NCBI GenBank assembly: GCA_008360955.1
Contig: LUCM01001917.1
Coordinates: 209,611 to 273,610 of the forward strand
From: Fasciolopsis buskii
Lineage: Eukaryota > Platyhelminthes > Trematoda > Plagiorchiida > Fasciolidae
Direction: 5' to 3'
DNA length: 64,000 bases
The first letter of the stretch is position 1, and each line of letters starts with the position of its first letter. Below, one piece after another: positions 49,691 through 62,000 of the stretch. The notes beneath the pieces are model-generated. The model was given only the letters and a program-made list of their open reading frames with translations. It ran no database searches and was not told the origin of the DNA. The translations under genes were made by a program, and so were the position numbers.

Positions 49691-50067
49691 CTCTCTTAAA
49701 AACACCCTAACCATCAAAAACATCACAGGATGTTATGAAAATACAAAGACTACTGTTTTATTACTGTTTGTTCGCCCTAGTTGTTGTTGCGCTCGTAACA
49801 AGCCTGCTTTCAAGCCGGTGTAAAGCATGTATGATATAACCCTTGGAAAGGCGGAATCGCGAATCGCACCAAGATTCCATTGAAAAAATTATGCAGTGCT
49901 GTATTATTGCAGTAGGACGAGATTTCACTGTCATTCAATCGATCCAAGAAAAGTTCAGAGAACATAAAAACTCCCTCAGTAGGTATGGAATCAGGGGAAC
50001 CAATTTAACCACAGAACTACAGTGCATAAGCAGTTGAGTAATATAAATTTGTTTACATAAAACTCAC

Positions 50068-50110
50068 ACTGATAAAATGAGACAAAGCATGAGTGGGCCC
50101 CATAAATCCC
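50068..50110 (-). CDS. YIPF6: YIPF6, 43-base internal exon
   Basis: On the minus strand CTTCCGTTCCTAG is followed by 43 bases and then GTGAGT. In phase it supplies the last two bases of a Trp codon, then DLWGPLMLCLILS, then two bases of Val, reproducing the YIPF6 motif 'DW-DLWGPL-LC---L' that directly precedes the 'ML-RDS' start of the next exon. This is the first membrane segment of the Yip1 domain. The exon is too small to appear as an open frame. About 85 N-terminal residues of the usual 236-residue protein are not found and probably lie to the right, within or beyond the LINE-rich region. Confidence 0.88.
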
Positions 50111-50399
50111 CTAGGAACGGAAGGTATAAAGTGACGTAGAGCGGATCGAAGCTTACATTCCTTCAGAAGTTCTTGACCACTGCGTGGAACTAACACGTGA
50201 CTAAACTTCTTTCCGACAGCTCTGACCGATCTTAGCTAAAACTGGGAGTTAAAAGGTGAAACGTTTGCCGACAGTACCACGGTTTCTCTTATTGGCTCAT
50301 TCAATAAATTCAAACCATCTTTACTACCAATAACCTGGTCCTGATCATGTATCTGCCCTTCGAGTTGAAGACTTGCTACACTCTGAGAAGGAAATAGTA
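50111..50399. other. YIPF6 upstream intron, nothing recognised
   Basis: Short stretch between the 43-base exon and the first CR1-like copy. Confidence 0.5.
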
Positions 50400-51765
50400 A
50401 AATAAACCATCAATCCACCTGTCCTTGCGGATGGAACTCCATTACACTAGCGAACAGGGCAAAGCAACTCCAGCCAAGGTGGTGTATTGCAGTCCCGTCC
50501 AGTTAAGGCCAGTTCCAGTTTCAGTTTCAGTTAGACTCCGGGGCGTTACGGCGAGATGCCTGGTCGTACACATCAATGCACCAAAAATTTCTTGGATCAG
50601 ACGATGGTTGGACAACAGGAGGGTGAAAATCCTCTTCAGTTCCTACGGGAGGGTAAGCAATTAATGGGATGCTTTCCTCTCTACCACTTCAGTCCCATAA
50701 TTCACACACTGCACTCGCCAAACACAGCTAGCCATACATAGTCCAATCTAACTTTGAATATGTGCACTGATCCCACCTCGACCGCGTCCTCCGGTAACTT
50801 ATTCCAGCCATTCACCACAGTATGGCGAACGATTTGCTCCTCAGCCCGGTGGTTTCGTGCTCCCGCACAATTTTTCCCCTTGGCCTTTTGGTGTGTCGTT
50901 TTCCCTTGTCTGTAATAGGGCTCCTCGGTGACCCCTTATCTCGACCAGACCCTTAATGATCTTGAAGGCCTGTGTTAAGTTACTTTCCTTTCCGGGGAGT
51001 ACAAGCCAAGCCCCTTCATCCTTTGCCCGCATTTCATCCACCAAATATGGTCTACATGCCTGGACACAGTATTCCAAGTGTCGTCTGACAAATGCCTTGA
51101 ACAGCGGCCCCCAGATCCTACGGTCCTTTTACGTTGGTGTAGGGCACACCATGCCTTCTTAACCACCTTCTGCAGTTGCAAACTGGATTTGAAATCCGCA
51201 CTCACCACTTTCCCGAGGTCCCTTGCCTGCTGAGTTTGTTCCATCGCCACCTGTTGCCCAGCTGTAACCATGTGGTGTGGGAAATTTGCTTCTCCTTCCG
51301 TGAGCTGCTGACATTTGTTCAAGTTCAGGGAAAGATTCCAACTTAACGACCAACGGTAAAATTTATCTAGATCCCTCTAGATAGTCTCACTGTACGCTGT
51401 CTCTAATAGTTTGACGCCACCAGCAAACATGATACACGGATTTTCCAACGGACTGGCTATGTTGTTGGCGTAAATTATGAAGAGCAGTGGCCCTAAGACA
51501 TACCCTTTAGGCGAACTGCCGTATAGCAATCTTCTGTCCGATAGACAACATTTGACTCACCCTGAAAGATCTACCCTTCAGACTTTGTGCTATCCAGTTA
51601 TTCGCCTTAGCATCCACTCTGAAAGTCCTCAGTTCCCATCATCTTTGAAAGGGTGAAGTCGGCGACGTGCATGCCCCTCAACCGTCCTACTCAGTTCTGT
51701 AATTGACCCATTGTCTTCCCCAATTGCAAATAAATATGTTGTCTAGCATTACTCTAAATTCAAGC
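50400..51765 (-). mobile_element. CR1-type LINE 3' part (copy 1)
   Basis: On the minus strand: GYVLGPLLFIIYANNIASPL (motif B, normally PQGSVLGPLLF), MFAGGVKLL (motif C, normally FADD), WSLSWNLSLNLNKCQ (motif D), then ARDLGKVVSADFKSSLQLQK, YCVQACRPYLVDEM, LGLYSPERK, FKIIKGLVEIRGHRG, and TVVNGWNKLPEDAVEVGSVH near 50800. These are the palm, thumb and tail of CR1-group LINEs. The endonuclease and first half of the reverse transcriptase are absent. Frameshifts are common. Confidence 0.85.
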
Positions 51766-52475
51766 ACTGATCCCACCTGGACCACCTGTGGTATTTTGTT
51801 CCATTCTCCCATTGATCGACAAAAGATTTGCTTCTACAACCTATAATTACGAGCTACTTCACGATCATTTTCCAGTTTACTCTTATTGCGTCACTCCCCT
51901 CTATCCGGAATAGGGCACCCCGGTGACTCCGCAAATTGCTCATTCCTTCAACGATCTTCGAGGCATGACTAAGTCAATTATTTTCCTACGTCTTCCCAGG
52001 GAGTACTAACCGAAGGCCTTGAGCCTCTACACACATCTCACGTGCCTCGGCTTTCCGGGCCAGCGTGTAAAACAAGCTGAACCTGCTCCGGAATTTTTCA
52101 CATCTACCAAATACGGTCTTCATATCTGGACACAACGTTACAAATGCATTCGGATAAACGCCCTGAACAGCGGCAAAAGTGCCTTGGGCTTCCTAAAACC
52201 TACAACATCCCTGAGTTGACATAGGGCACACCATACATACTTAGCTGCATTCTGAAATTGCAGCCTGCTTTTGAAGTCCTCCTTCACTGCTGTCGTAAGG
52301 TCCATTGCTAGCTGTATTTGCTCCATCGCGACTCCATGCCTAAGTGAACCCATATGCTGACAGGGACTGTGGCAGAACATGGACTTGTTCCTCCGGATAG
52401 CTTGTTTAACCAAACAACCCAGCGCAGTCATCACCTGTGCGCTGCTCACGCACGTAACGCTCGCGAGCTCTTGTC
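51766..52475 (-). mobile_element. CR1-type LINE 3' tail (copy 2)
   Basis: A second copy of the same tail lies directly upstream of copy 1 in the same direction: EQIQLAMDLTTAVKEDFKSR, FQNAAKYVWCALCQLRD, RPYLVDVKN, then MGEWNKIPQVVQVGSVLEF near 51790. It starts at the 'DLG-V---DFKS' segment, later than copy 1, and is strongly diverged from it. Confidence 0.8.
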
Positions 52476-53029
52476 AAAAGATACTCGACCTGCTACTGCT
52501 CCCGAACGTCTTTTCTTTGTGCTGGTCGAGTGTTGAGGTTGTGGGCATTGCAATCGTACAGAGCTGAATAAGGGTGACGCAAAAGTGGTCACACTGTTTA
52601 AGGGCAAGCAGAAGGGACAGGGGATCCGCATTAAGACAACCGGTCTTGCAGATTATTATGTTATTTTGAAAGTACTTGAGAGTGTGATACGAACACTCAT
52701 GTCTATTCATACGCGTTGCCGAGTAGGTATTATGCAAAGTGGAACTTCAGCAAAAAACAGCGTTGATATTTTTTCAATGATGTAGTTCCTCTGCATATAC
52801 CTGCCTCAATAAGTAGTTTCTGAGATCACTAGGGATAAAAATGGCTAGACCTTGTCGATGGAGCTTAGGTAAAACTTCGAGAGTAATACTCAGCCGTCGC
52901 CCCAGGCCCGACTCATGGGCTCATCTTATTGGAATGTATGGTTCTTGCGAGCTTAACATATGTTGTACGGTAAATGTCCTAATTTTGTTTTTAAAGTAGC
53001 GGGGACGAGAGAAATCATCCTTATATGTC
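52476..53029. other. Unassigned, between LINE copies
   Basis: No recognisable domain; open frames on both strands near 52500-52780 overlap without content I can name. Confidence 0.4.
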
Positions 53030-55700
53030 AGGGTTGTTTGTTTCATGTAGAGGAATATTTGCTGACAAAGAAGCTTCTGCGAGCTATCCTCGACATGGGA
53101 GTTGACACGAAGAGCTCAGCGCGTCGCAGGCCATAGGAAGAATTAACCCTTATTTGGGGTGCAGAAACGCACACAATTTTGCCAATAATCTTATGAAAAA
53201 AGGAGAGGTTAACTTGAGTTCGGCGCATCCAAAGGGGATCAAAACGTACCTTTGTGCAACTTTCCATGTAGCTTAGCGACGACGAATAGACCAGAAGTCG
53301 TTTTGCAAATGTTTGTTGAACATTCGAAATCTCGAGTATGTTCCCCTGTCGCATGTCGGAATACAATGGATAGGTGATCCAGGATAGGCCTACCATGTGT
53401 TTTATTTATTAACGTTTTATTTTCCATGGTACTAGAAATTCTGTGCAGCGACCCAGTTAGTCTCCTGGCATTTTGAACTTGAATCAGGGTGTGTTATGAG
53501 AAGTTGAACGCGCTGACTGTGTGAGGGGGAGTAAAGCATTGGTCAAGTTCAATGGTTCCCTCAGGAATATGGCATTTGTACTCAAGTAGGCTGCTTTCGT
53601 GGGCCTGGAATTGCATCAACCAAGCTGTGCACCATGAATCAAACGACAGTTGACCAGCGGGAATTTTGTATAAAATTTTTATATCTTCTGCAAGCAGAAG
53701 ATGAATACCACGCCTAATGATTTGCGAAATATTGTGCACCGGTTGCCGTAGTGGACCTAGTACATTTCGCCGAATAACCCTACTAGTAATCGGACAAGGC
53801 TTGGATAGGGTTCCATTTACAGTCATTCTCTGTATTGTAGAGGTCAAATTGCGAGAAAGCCACACCGCAGCGTGTTCGGTACACCGCGGGTTTACCGTTC
53901 AGATGAAGATTATGACGAGACACGCTACCAACAGCCTTCGTCACATTTAACAAAGCACTCACCGACTTTTCATCGTTGGCAGCCTTGGATACAATTTTTA
54001 AGAAACCTGTGATGCAAGTGGAAAACGATTTACTCTGAAGAAAACCATGTTGGCTGGCGTTATTGACATCATTGTCTAACAAGTAGGTTGGTAAATTATT
54101 TTTATTAGTCTCTCTAGAATACATGAGACGGCTGGGGTATGACTGATGGGCCTGCAATTAGATAAATTCTGCTTTGAGCCGTTTTTCTGAATTGGGACAG
54201 CGGCAGACGTTTTCTAGTGATTGGGGAAAGTGGCTGTATATAAGCAAAGGTTAATTAGATTAGAAATCAGTATAGGCATATCTGCATCCCCATATTTGAA
54301 GAGGGCTGGGGGAAGATCGTCCGGTCTAACCTGGAAAAACGGTTTTATTTTTTCAACTTAGTTGGAATGAGAATCCTGGAAGGGATGCAAAGGAGACCGG
54401 GATAATACCCGGTGTAATGATGTCGTCTTTAACTCTCAAAGAGGACACGAAATAATTGCTGGACACCTCGGATGTCAGCATAGGGAACTTTGGGCGTGTG
54501 CTCCTGAATACGACAGGTATGGTGTGTGCGCTAGGTAGGGAGTTATTTGTTCTCTGCATTTTGCCATTGCTGCAGCCTTGTTGATAAAGTTTAACGCTCG
54601 AAGTTCCCTCTTTTAAAGAGACTGGAAAAGTGTCTTTATCTCCTTAGACAGATGCATCATTTTGCAATATAAGAGCCTCTTTTTTGTTCGTTTGAATCTT
54701 GTTTGGATTAAGAAACAATGATTTCAGGCGGTCCAGGGTGCTCAACCTTTTGGGGCTTAAGCCACACTGGGTTGGAGTAATCAGATCAGTGTACACCCCT
54801 ACAGTTGCGTAAGATTGGTTGGCGGCCAGCTGGGGATCCACCGATAAAAAGAAACGAATCGTGGAGAGAAGATGGCCCCATGAGGCTCTATGGTATGGTT
54901 TGATGGAAGCTGAGGAGAAGACAACGGAAGACGAAATTGGGAACTCGCAAACAATCTGGAAATCGCCACATCCGAGCAGGCTGCTGTATATGGACGTGAG
55001 CACACGTGCCGAGCCAATTGTGAAGATAAGATGAAAGACAATGTCGGCCCTTGTGGGTAATGGAACATGCTGTCTACCCACCCAGTCGTACACTGGAAAC
55101 AAATGCGGAAAGGTATTTTGGACAGGAGGAAGAACGCCAACAAATCCCGGACACTGTGAAGTCGTCTGCTACTAGCTTAGGACCTGGAAGGTCGGCAGCC
55201 GCGTTGAGTACATTAATTAGTGGTAAGAACTCTGACCAAGGGGAAGGCAGATGCAACTGATCAGTACGTCCTGATGCCCGAGGGCCACAATCAGCCAGAT
55301 AAAATCTTTCACATTATTAAAGGTGGGGTGGTTGTAATATGAGGCTGAAAGCGTGTTTCATGTGTGCTTGGGACAACCTCTCCCGCGTCTGCTTATTCTG
55401 TTATTCCTAAAAACATTGTAACCAATTAGAGCAGTGTCGCTGTCAGGGATACAGTCTGTCAGCCATGTCTCAGTGATAGGAACGAAATGATATCTTCGTG
55501 TATACAACAACAGGCGCAGCGCGCGCTCATTCTTTGGTATCAAGCGGTTGTCTGATAGTAAGAATGAAGATGGATCAGTAGTAGTAGCACGTGAATGTGA
55601 AGAACTGCAGTAAATATTATTAAAAGTGCACGATTTCATTTGGGTGAAAAGTGATTGTGAGACAAGCAAGAAGGAACGGATGTTGCTGGTAAGGCTATTG
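53030..55700 (-). mobile_element. CR1/Jockey-type LINE, endonuclease to C-terminus, inactive
   Basis: Reading down the minus strand: endonuclease start (NERALRLLLYTRRYHFVPIT, ETWLTDCIPDSDTALIGYNV, RNNRISRRGRGCPKHT) at 55669-55370, further endonuclease pieces at 55140-54650, then the linker and reverse transcriptase (VRPDDLPPALFKYGDADMPI, FPNHWKTSAAVPIQKNGSKQ, NCRPISHTPAVSCILERLI, QHGFLQSKSFSTCITGFLKI, VNGTLSKPCPITSRVI, LLLAEDIKILYKIPAGQLSF) and the tail (LIQVQNARRLTGSL, FDPLWMRRTQVNLSFFHKII). Motif C, normally FADD, reads LAED. It is the most complete of the minus-strand LINEs but spread over several frames, so not functional. Confidence 0.88.
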
Positions 55701-57192
55701 GGTTACTATGTCTTGTTATGTCTGACTCATAGGCTAGGGCAGTTTCCAACCTGTTCGTTGGTATAGTCAGTGCGCTGTTAGGGAGTGGAGAGGCAGTGTA
55801 ACCGTGGTAGAGGGTGTAGCATGGCTAAAGGAAAAAGCGGGGTAAAGTAAAGGATATCTTGTCGGCATTTAGAGTAAACTTGTAGATGGTAATATTTTAG
55901 AAAGCATACCCCCTAGTTGCTTGAAAGCCTCGAGATTTTTGGTCTGATAAAATGTGACGGTGGATGTAGGTTGGTCGGCTTAAGCATTGCATTTACCATC
56001 TAAAAATGGCCAATCAGTGGTAACTCAGAAAATGTGGTCTTCTCATGAAATTCGCATGGTTCATTCGTGCTTTTGGGAAATAGTTGACGTGACAGTTATA
56101 CGGAATCCGGGCTGAATTCTGGGGCCGCAACCGGAGTAGAAATTACGATGACCAAAGAGATTCGTTGGACGGCGTGACGGAAGAGGATTTTCAATGCTGT
56201 GGGGTTATTTACTGGCGGTGAAATAAGGAGGTTGACGTATAAATTAGTTAATTGTACCACCTGAAGGGGCCCTGCCAGGGTGCCATGATAGCCATAAAAG
56301 AGACAGGACCTAGCACCGCGTTATTATCCTTCGGATTGCCTTGAATCTTATTGGGTGGAAGAGGGTTATATGCCATACGTGGAACCCTTTTACTGAGGAG
56401 GGTCGCGACATAGTTAATTGGATAATGTTGCTTTCCTCCGTTCAAAGTGCATCACTAATTATTTGAGGGCCTGCAGCCCGCGTGTGCAGGGTGGAGCATG
56501 ACTGGGGGAAATGGCTCCGGCAGCCGCACTGTATAGCGAGTATGGGGCGGACGAATGTTTGAGTCTAAGAAAACTTCGTTACCTGGAGATGGGTGAGCCC
56601 AGATGGGGAAGTTTGGGCGCAGGTTGAAATGTAGGGGGCGAAAACGATGTGCCTAGGTATACAACCGCAGGGCAAAAACCCGTGGACGGCACCGTCACCG
56701 ATGCATTTCTGTTAGGCCCACGAATGGGTGTATTTGGGTGACAACGCTTATTTCAAGAGATGACTTTGCTGTAACGGCCGTGCATTATTCGCTGGTGGCA
56801 CCCTGAAAACAAATCCGTACCACTGGAGTTATGTGAAGTAGAGGCAGTAATTTCCCTATGGAAAGATGTTTCATCTATAATGCTTTACTTTCTGATGAAA
56901 AATAACTCCAAAATTTTGTTCTGGAACTGCAGCATGAGTGAACAACTATGACGTTGGGTCCGCGTCCACGGCCTCCTTATTAGACAGGGTGTTTGCAATG
57001 CCACTAGCGGCCAGCAGTTGACCCCCAAGGCCATTCAATTTAATACGACCACGGATTTTAAGGGCAAGAGCGTTACATGGTTTATCCACCCTACTCGATG
57101 TTTCAGAGGTCAGCACATCCACGAAGTTGCCAGAAGCCACTAGACTATGTTCATGATAAAAATAAAAATAATGTATATTTTTCAATTTGCAG

Positions 57193-57227
57193 GAGCAATG
57201 CGCGAGGCAAGATCAAATTTTTACAAG
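57193..57227. repeat. Direct repeat unit 1
   Basis: Thirty-five bases starting GAGCAATGCGCGAGGCAAG; six mismatches to the unit at 57338-57372. Confidence 0.8.
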
Positions 57228-57337
57228 AATGATGCACAGGAAATTCGAATAACGTAAATCGAAAGTGAATAGGGGTTGACAGCAACCTTGAGTAATTTGA
57301 GAAGTTTTTTAGTTTGTGTATATTTCTCGACGTAAGA

Positions 57338-57372
57338 GAGCTGTGCGCGAGGAAAGATCAAAATTGTGCAAG
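57338..57372. repeat. Direct repeat unit 2
   Basis: Thirty-five bases starting GAGCTGTGCGCGAGGAAAG; second unit of the pair, 145 bases downstream. Confidence 0.8.
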
Positions 57373-58950
57373 CAAGGCATAGTGCAGACAAGGAAAACAA
57401 AAACCACACATGCAATTCAATGTGTTTTTGCCCACAAGATCATAATGGGCAATGTGATTCGCTTGGCATGAGGTTACGAGTTTCATATCAAAGCTAGATA
57501 ATGATTCGCAGACTTTTTCGCGAATGATTACCAGTCCTGCACTGCGAGTATTACCATGTTTGAATGCATCAAAGGTGAGTATCACCGGCGCAAAATAAGG
57601 CTGGAAGGCAATGGCTGTCTCCGCCAGTTGGCCGGGATCCTCAAAAATCAAGAGGGTCATATGGTGAAGATGAGGGCCAATATGGACTTGATAACGGAAT
57701 AGGGATGAGATAAAGCCAGATTGGGTATCACATGAGGCAGTGTAAAACGCAGAAATCTGAAAGCACATTACGTTGAGCAAGGAAAGCGGCAACACGGGAT
57801 GGGAACTGTGTAACCGTAAAACTAATCCGTAAGGTTTATTTTGAGCAACTTTGAGTTCATGGATTTCAGCTTGGTCCAGGGATGAAGGTAAGATAGGAAG
57901 GAAGAAAGAGAGCCAAAATCAAATGAGGCAATGTCTGGTGGTTCCATGGGCAGAAGGGTTGCCAGGAGCATTGGTCTATTGTCAAATTTTGCAGACCAGA
58001 ATAGATGGTGTAAAATGACGGTCCTTAGCCGTTTGCGAATATCAAGATGCATTTTGAACGTCAGTTCATGTCATATGCCAATAAAAATACTGTCCTTTTT
58101 GAGTCCGTTTTGTATGATTTTAGCAAAATAATTTTGGGAAGCAGCGACAGAAAGCCAGTGCAAAGATGGGGCTTGTAAACTTAGGAGCTAGATTGCTGTT
58201 TACCACAGCTATGCTGGTGGTTAGGGCTGACCGGGTGCTGGACACCAGATGAATTTCAGGATCGATGAGATGCAGAGGGGTACAAGCTTTGAGAAAGTGC
58301 GCTCCAAGATGTTAACGTGGAACATTAAATCGAATAATTTCCTTTCGGGAATCTGTACCCTGCCATGGGCTTCATCCACAACGTCATTAAGTACTACGGA
58401 GCCCTGGCTCATGTTCCCAAACGCGAGCCAACTCTGGAGAGCGTTGCAGTGTCAGTTGCACGAAAGCCATCACTGACAGGTTAAATCCACTGATTTATAC
58501 CATGAATCACCCTGCTTTTCCTAAGAAACTTGAAGTTTGGGAAAAAGTCCATCTAAAAATTGTGAATGGTAGCTACTTATAGCTGTTAATGCTACGGTGA
58601 TAACGGGATACTTTAGGTAATTGGTTTGCGTAGCCTTTGGGGGAGGAATGGTAGAGAGTACTGTGAAGCAAGATAACTTGTGAATACCTCACTAAACTAA
58701 GTGAGCACCAACGGTGGGGAGCGGGTGATGCGCCTACAAAATGAGCCGAAAGGTAAACCAACAGGCTAATAAAACCCAACGATAGATAAGAGCCGTTAAA
58801 TATCTGACTGAAATAAAAAGTACACGATATTGTAAGATGAAACAAAATACTCTCTGTCACACCATACGACCAAACAGCAGGATGGTGTTAAGAGATGTGA
58901 AACCGAGTTGATAGAAAAAAGAGTAGACAGGCCGACAGGTGCATTTACTC

Positions 58951-59289
58951 CTAAAAACAACTTGGTGGACCGATTGAATTTGTGCTGTATATTATAGAAA
59001 CGTTTACGCTGAGGCCATGTCAGGGCTAAGAATGTGGAAGTGTGGGCTGAGACAAAAATTGGTAAAGTGGTAAGCCAGTGATTAGTTAAACTTCAATGTT
59101 CAGAAAAATTAATCAAATGTTTCCGTCTAGGTAAATGACCTTAACTCAGCGAATATTGTCAGGATAACATACCAGTAACTAAAAAATCACTGCGATGACA
59201 GTTCAGGCCGAAGGATGGCATAGCACAGTCACAAGTGCACTGTCGGACCCAACAAACACGTCTTTTATGCGAAACTAAATCTTACTCTT
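58951..59289. other. Unassigned, between LINE copies
   Basis: Nothing recognised. Confidence 0.4.
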
Positions 59290-62000
59290 CTAGCTCTTGA
59301 GTCACCACCACCCAGCAGGCACCTAGAACCCATGATTCCATCAACTTCTTCTGACAGCCGGTTCTGTAGTGAAATTGCTCTATCGCTGAAAAACCTGCGC
59401 TCTCATCTGAAGCTTCTTGTGGTTGAACTGCAATCTTAAACTATACGCCATGATCCCCTTCCTGGTGTACCAGCGGACATACCCTCAGGTGTACCGGCTG
59501 AAAAACCATATTTTATTTTGAAAGTCTCAGTTACCTTGCCATGCGCGCCCAGGGTTAGAGAGAGGAAATGCCAAGTTCCTGGAGCTTTTCGTCATAGCTT
59601 GTTTGCCCTCGGCCACACACTATCTTGATGACCAGCCTCTGAGCGTTTTCTAGGCAATATTTAGTTTTTCCTTAGCCCTTTACCCAGACATGAACACAAA
59701 ACTTCGGTTGCAATTCTTCGGCATTAGTGTACAGGGACCCAAACACGTAGATAACCTCGAAAGATATCCTTGAGCTGAGCCAAAAAGCTAAATTCTGACC
59801 CAATTTACTGCAGATACGCACTGTTTTGAGGGTTTGTGGTTGCTGGCAATAGGTGCGCTCAGATCCATGGTGTAAGAGACATCCGTGATATTACACATCA
59901 TTCTCTCGGTGCTCTTCCACCGGGGTGGGCCCTCGTCACTTGGACAGGTGCAGTGAAAGGTCCCACTTGGCTAACCAGGCTTTTACTGCCTCAAAGTTTT
60001 TCTCTACGTTTGGTTCTGCTACTTTGACATCCTCAGCGAAAAGATGGCGTAGGCTGCACATGGTTTTTAGGTCACTGATGAATATGGGGAAGAGTTGGGT
60101 CCCAAATGGGTAAAGGATATTGACTCTTCATAACATCTACCCGGATCAGAGTTGAACAAAACTACGGCCGTTTTGCACTGATTATCGATTACCAGAGCAA
60201 AAAGGCCGCATGAAAAATTCGACGAGTGTTGAGGGACTAAAATAGCGGGCAAAATAATCAGTCGGTGAGTGCTGCTCATCGAAGGGTAGAGTAAACTATT
60301 TGGTTTTCACTAATAAACGAACTTTTTTGCCAGACATGATCTATCTCAGCAGCATTGGTGAAAATCGGAGATAGGAGCCACGGAAAAGAAACAAGCGAGC
60401 ATCTGTGGTCAGAGTAGAGTAGACGTCTTTTTACATTTTTTGCGTTGTGAAACAGGTCATAGCAGTCATCCCTTGGGAAAACCACTTGGTAAGTCGGTAA
60501 GGCCGTCGCGTTAGCTCCAACCCTTATGGTGAAGGTCCATCTCCATAGAAGATTGTTTAACCTAGTATTAGCCCTTCTGTTATTCATAATATTTCCATAT
60601 TGTCATCCATTTGATGGTGGCTAACCAAACGGAACGCATTGATAAAGTCCATAGAGCAGGCTTTGATCCGGTAGACCTCGTCAAGGCTTTTCTTTACCTC
60701 ATACAAAATAATGAAAGGACCTGCAATATGAGTCGTTCCCGCTAGGAATCCTAGGTGAGTTGCCAAAACATCGCCAAGATTCACTAGATGCTTTCTAGTG
60801 ATCCTTTTTAGGCGCTTAAACAAGACGGAAGTTAGGCTCATGGGCCCGCGGGTCCCCTGCCTCCCCCTAGTTATGCCCTCGTAGATTGCCACCACTGTAA
60901 CAGTTGTCCAGGTGCTTTCCCCTCCCCGAAGGAATCAATTTAGAGCTGGATGACGGACGTCGGAAGTGGTGATGCTAACGGCCAAATGATTGCCCGTAGT
61001 ATCCTCTCCGGGCCGGCTACCTAAATGTATTTGTCATGCCAAAACCCACACCCGAGATCTGGGCAGTTTCTGAGATTTCCAGGATGAATTGTGCTTCATC
61101 CGGTGAGTAGAAAGTACCCGTGAAGGCTTTTAAAAGACGTTTGCTCTTTTGAATTCCGTCAAATCTAGGTTTTCGTCCGGTTCTACGTGGCGACAAAGTC
61201 TCTAGTTTTGCCTTGTACGGTGTACACACGTAATGTGGTTTTGGGTTTGTCTTGGTATTCCTCGCTCAACCAAGTACTCTTCCATTCTTTGGAACTCTTC
61301 TACTTTATTGTATACTTGTCCCCAGCCTTTGTGTACTTGATGGGTATGAGGAACTTCGCCCATCGCCCATCACCTCTATCGAGTTCTTATTGATCGCCTT
61401 GTTTTTGGATGCCACCGTTGGGGCCGATGACTGAGTTTACTGGTTTAATGACGGACAAAGTCCTCTACCAGACTGATTAGTCCTCCCCTGGTGACTACTC
61501 AAACTTATTCTGTGCTTGGGCTTCCAGGTTTCGGCAGCCAGAATGTTGATGCCATAGCACCTACCAGTTCTTCAGTCCTCAGTGTACTGTGATATCCGAC
61601 AGGAGTACCAGCTGACGGTTCATTGAACACCAAAAGTACAAACGTGCTTGCCGCAGGGCCACTTTCTCCAACGGGATTCTTGGATGCTAACGTTTTTATA
61701 TCCCCTCGGCAACTGGTGATCACCAAGTCTACTAGCGCGAGATATTGTACTACTCTGACCCTGACATCCTGTTGTACATATTGGATTGAATCATTTAAAA
61801 GCACCCGTCGTGGGACTATTTACGGGAGTTCTTCGCAATCCACTGCCGTTATACAATCTGATGTCGAGAAGGTTAATTGCCAATAATACTGCAAGTTCCT
61901 TAGTTTGGGCTACCTTTGATTGCATTAGAAACAGCAATTTAATGCACATCTGGATACTGGCAGTCGAGGCACGTATACATGAAATACATGCTGACAAAGT
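59290..62000 (-). mobile_element. CR1-type LINE (endonuclease end, reverse transcriptase, tail), inactive
   Basis: Reading down the minus strand: the end of the endonuclease (LVDLVITSCRGDIKTLASKN near 61730), linker debris, then reverse transcriptase from 60850 (GPMSLTSVLFKRLKRITRKH, LVNLGDVLATHLGFLAGTTH, VKKSLDEVYRIKACSMDFIN, AFRLVSHHQM), the palm (FGTQLFPIFISDLKTMC, RHLFAEDVKVAEPNVEKNFE, AWLAKWDLSLHLSK) and thumb/tail (QRLVIKIVCGRGQTSYDEKL, QELGISSL) to about 59300. Motif C reads FAED instead of FADD. The protein differs from the copies at 50-52 kb and at 53-56 kb, so a third subfamily is present. Frames change often. Confidence 0.82.

Larger units (their letters stand above)
44374..50067 (-). 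other. YIPF6: YIPF6 intron (5694 bp) carrying LINE debris
   Basis: Between the 43-base exon and the 129-base exon. The left half (44374-47100) has no recognised element. The right half contains an inverted RTE 5' fragment, a degraded RTE-like reverse transcriptase on the opposite strand, and an unidentified minus-strand frame. A short Cys-rich plus-strand frame at 46381-46671 has no confirmed identity. A ten-base C run lies near 46829. Confidence 0.75.
55701..58950 (-). other. Possible 5'/ORF1 region of the LINE, not recognised
   Basis: Upstream of the endonuclease on the same strand lie several open pieces (56248-56445, 56946-57185, 57358-57795 with 145 codons, 57822-58052, 58221-58412). 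Examples are LKIRGRIKLNGLGGQLLAAS, LASSQANHI-like stretches, and SSLFRYQVHIGPHLHHMTLL. A LINE ORF1 would be expected here, but I see no RRM, PHD or zinc-knuckle motif, so this is a positional guess. It could also hold a different element. Confidence 0.3.
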
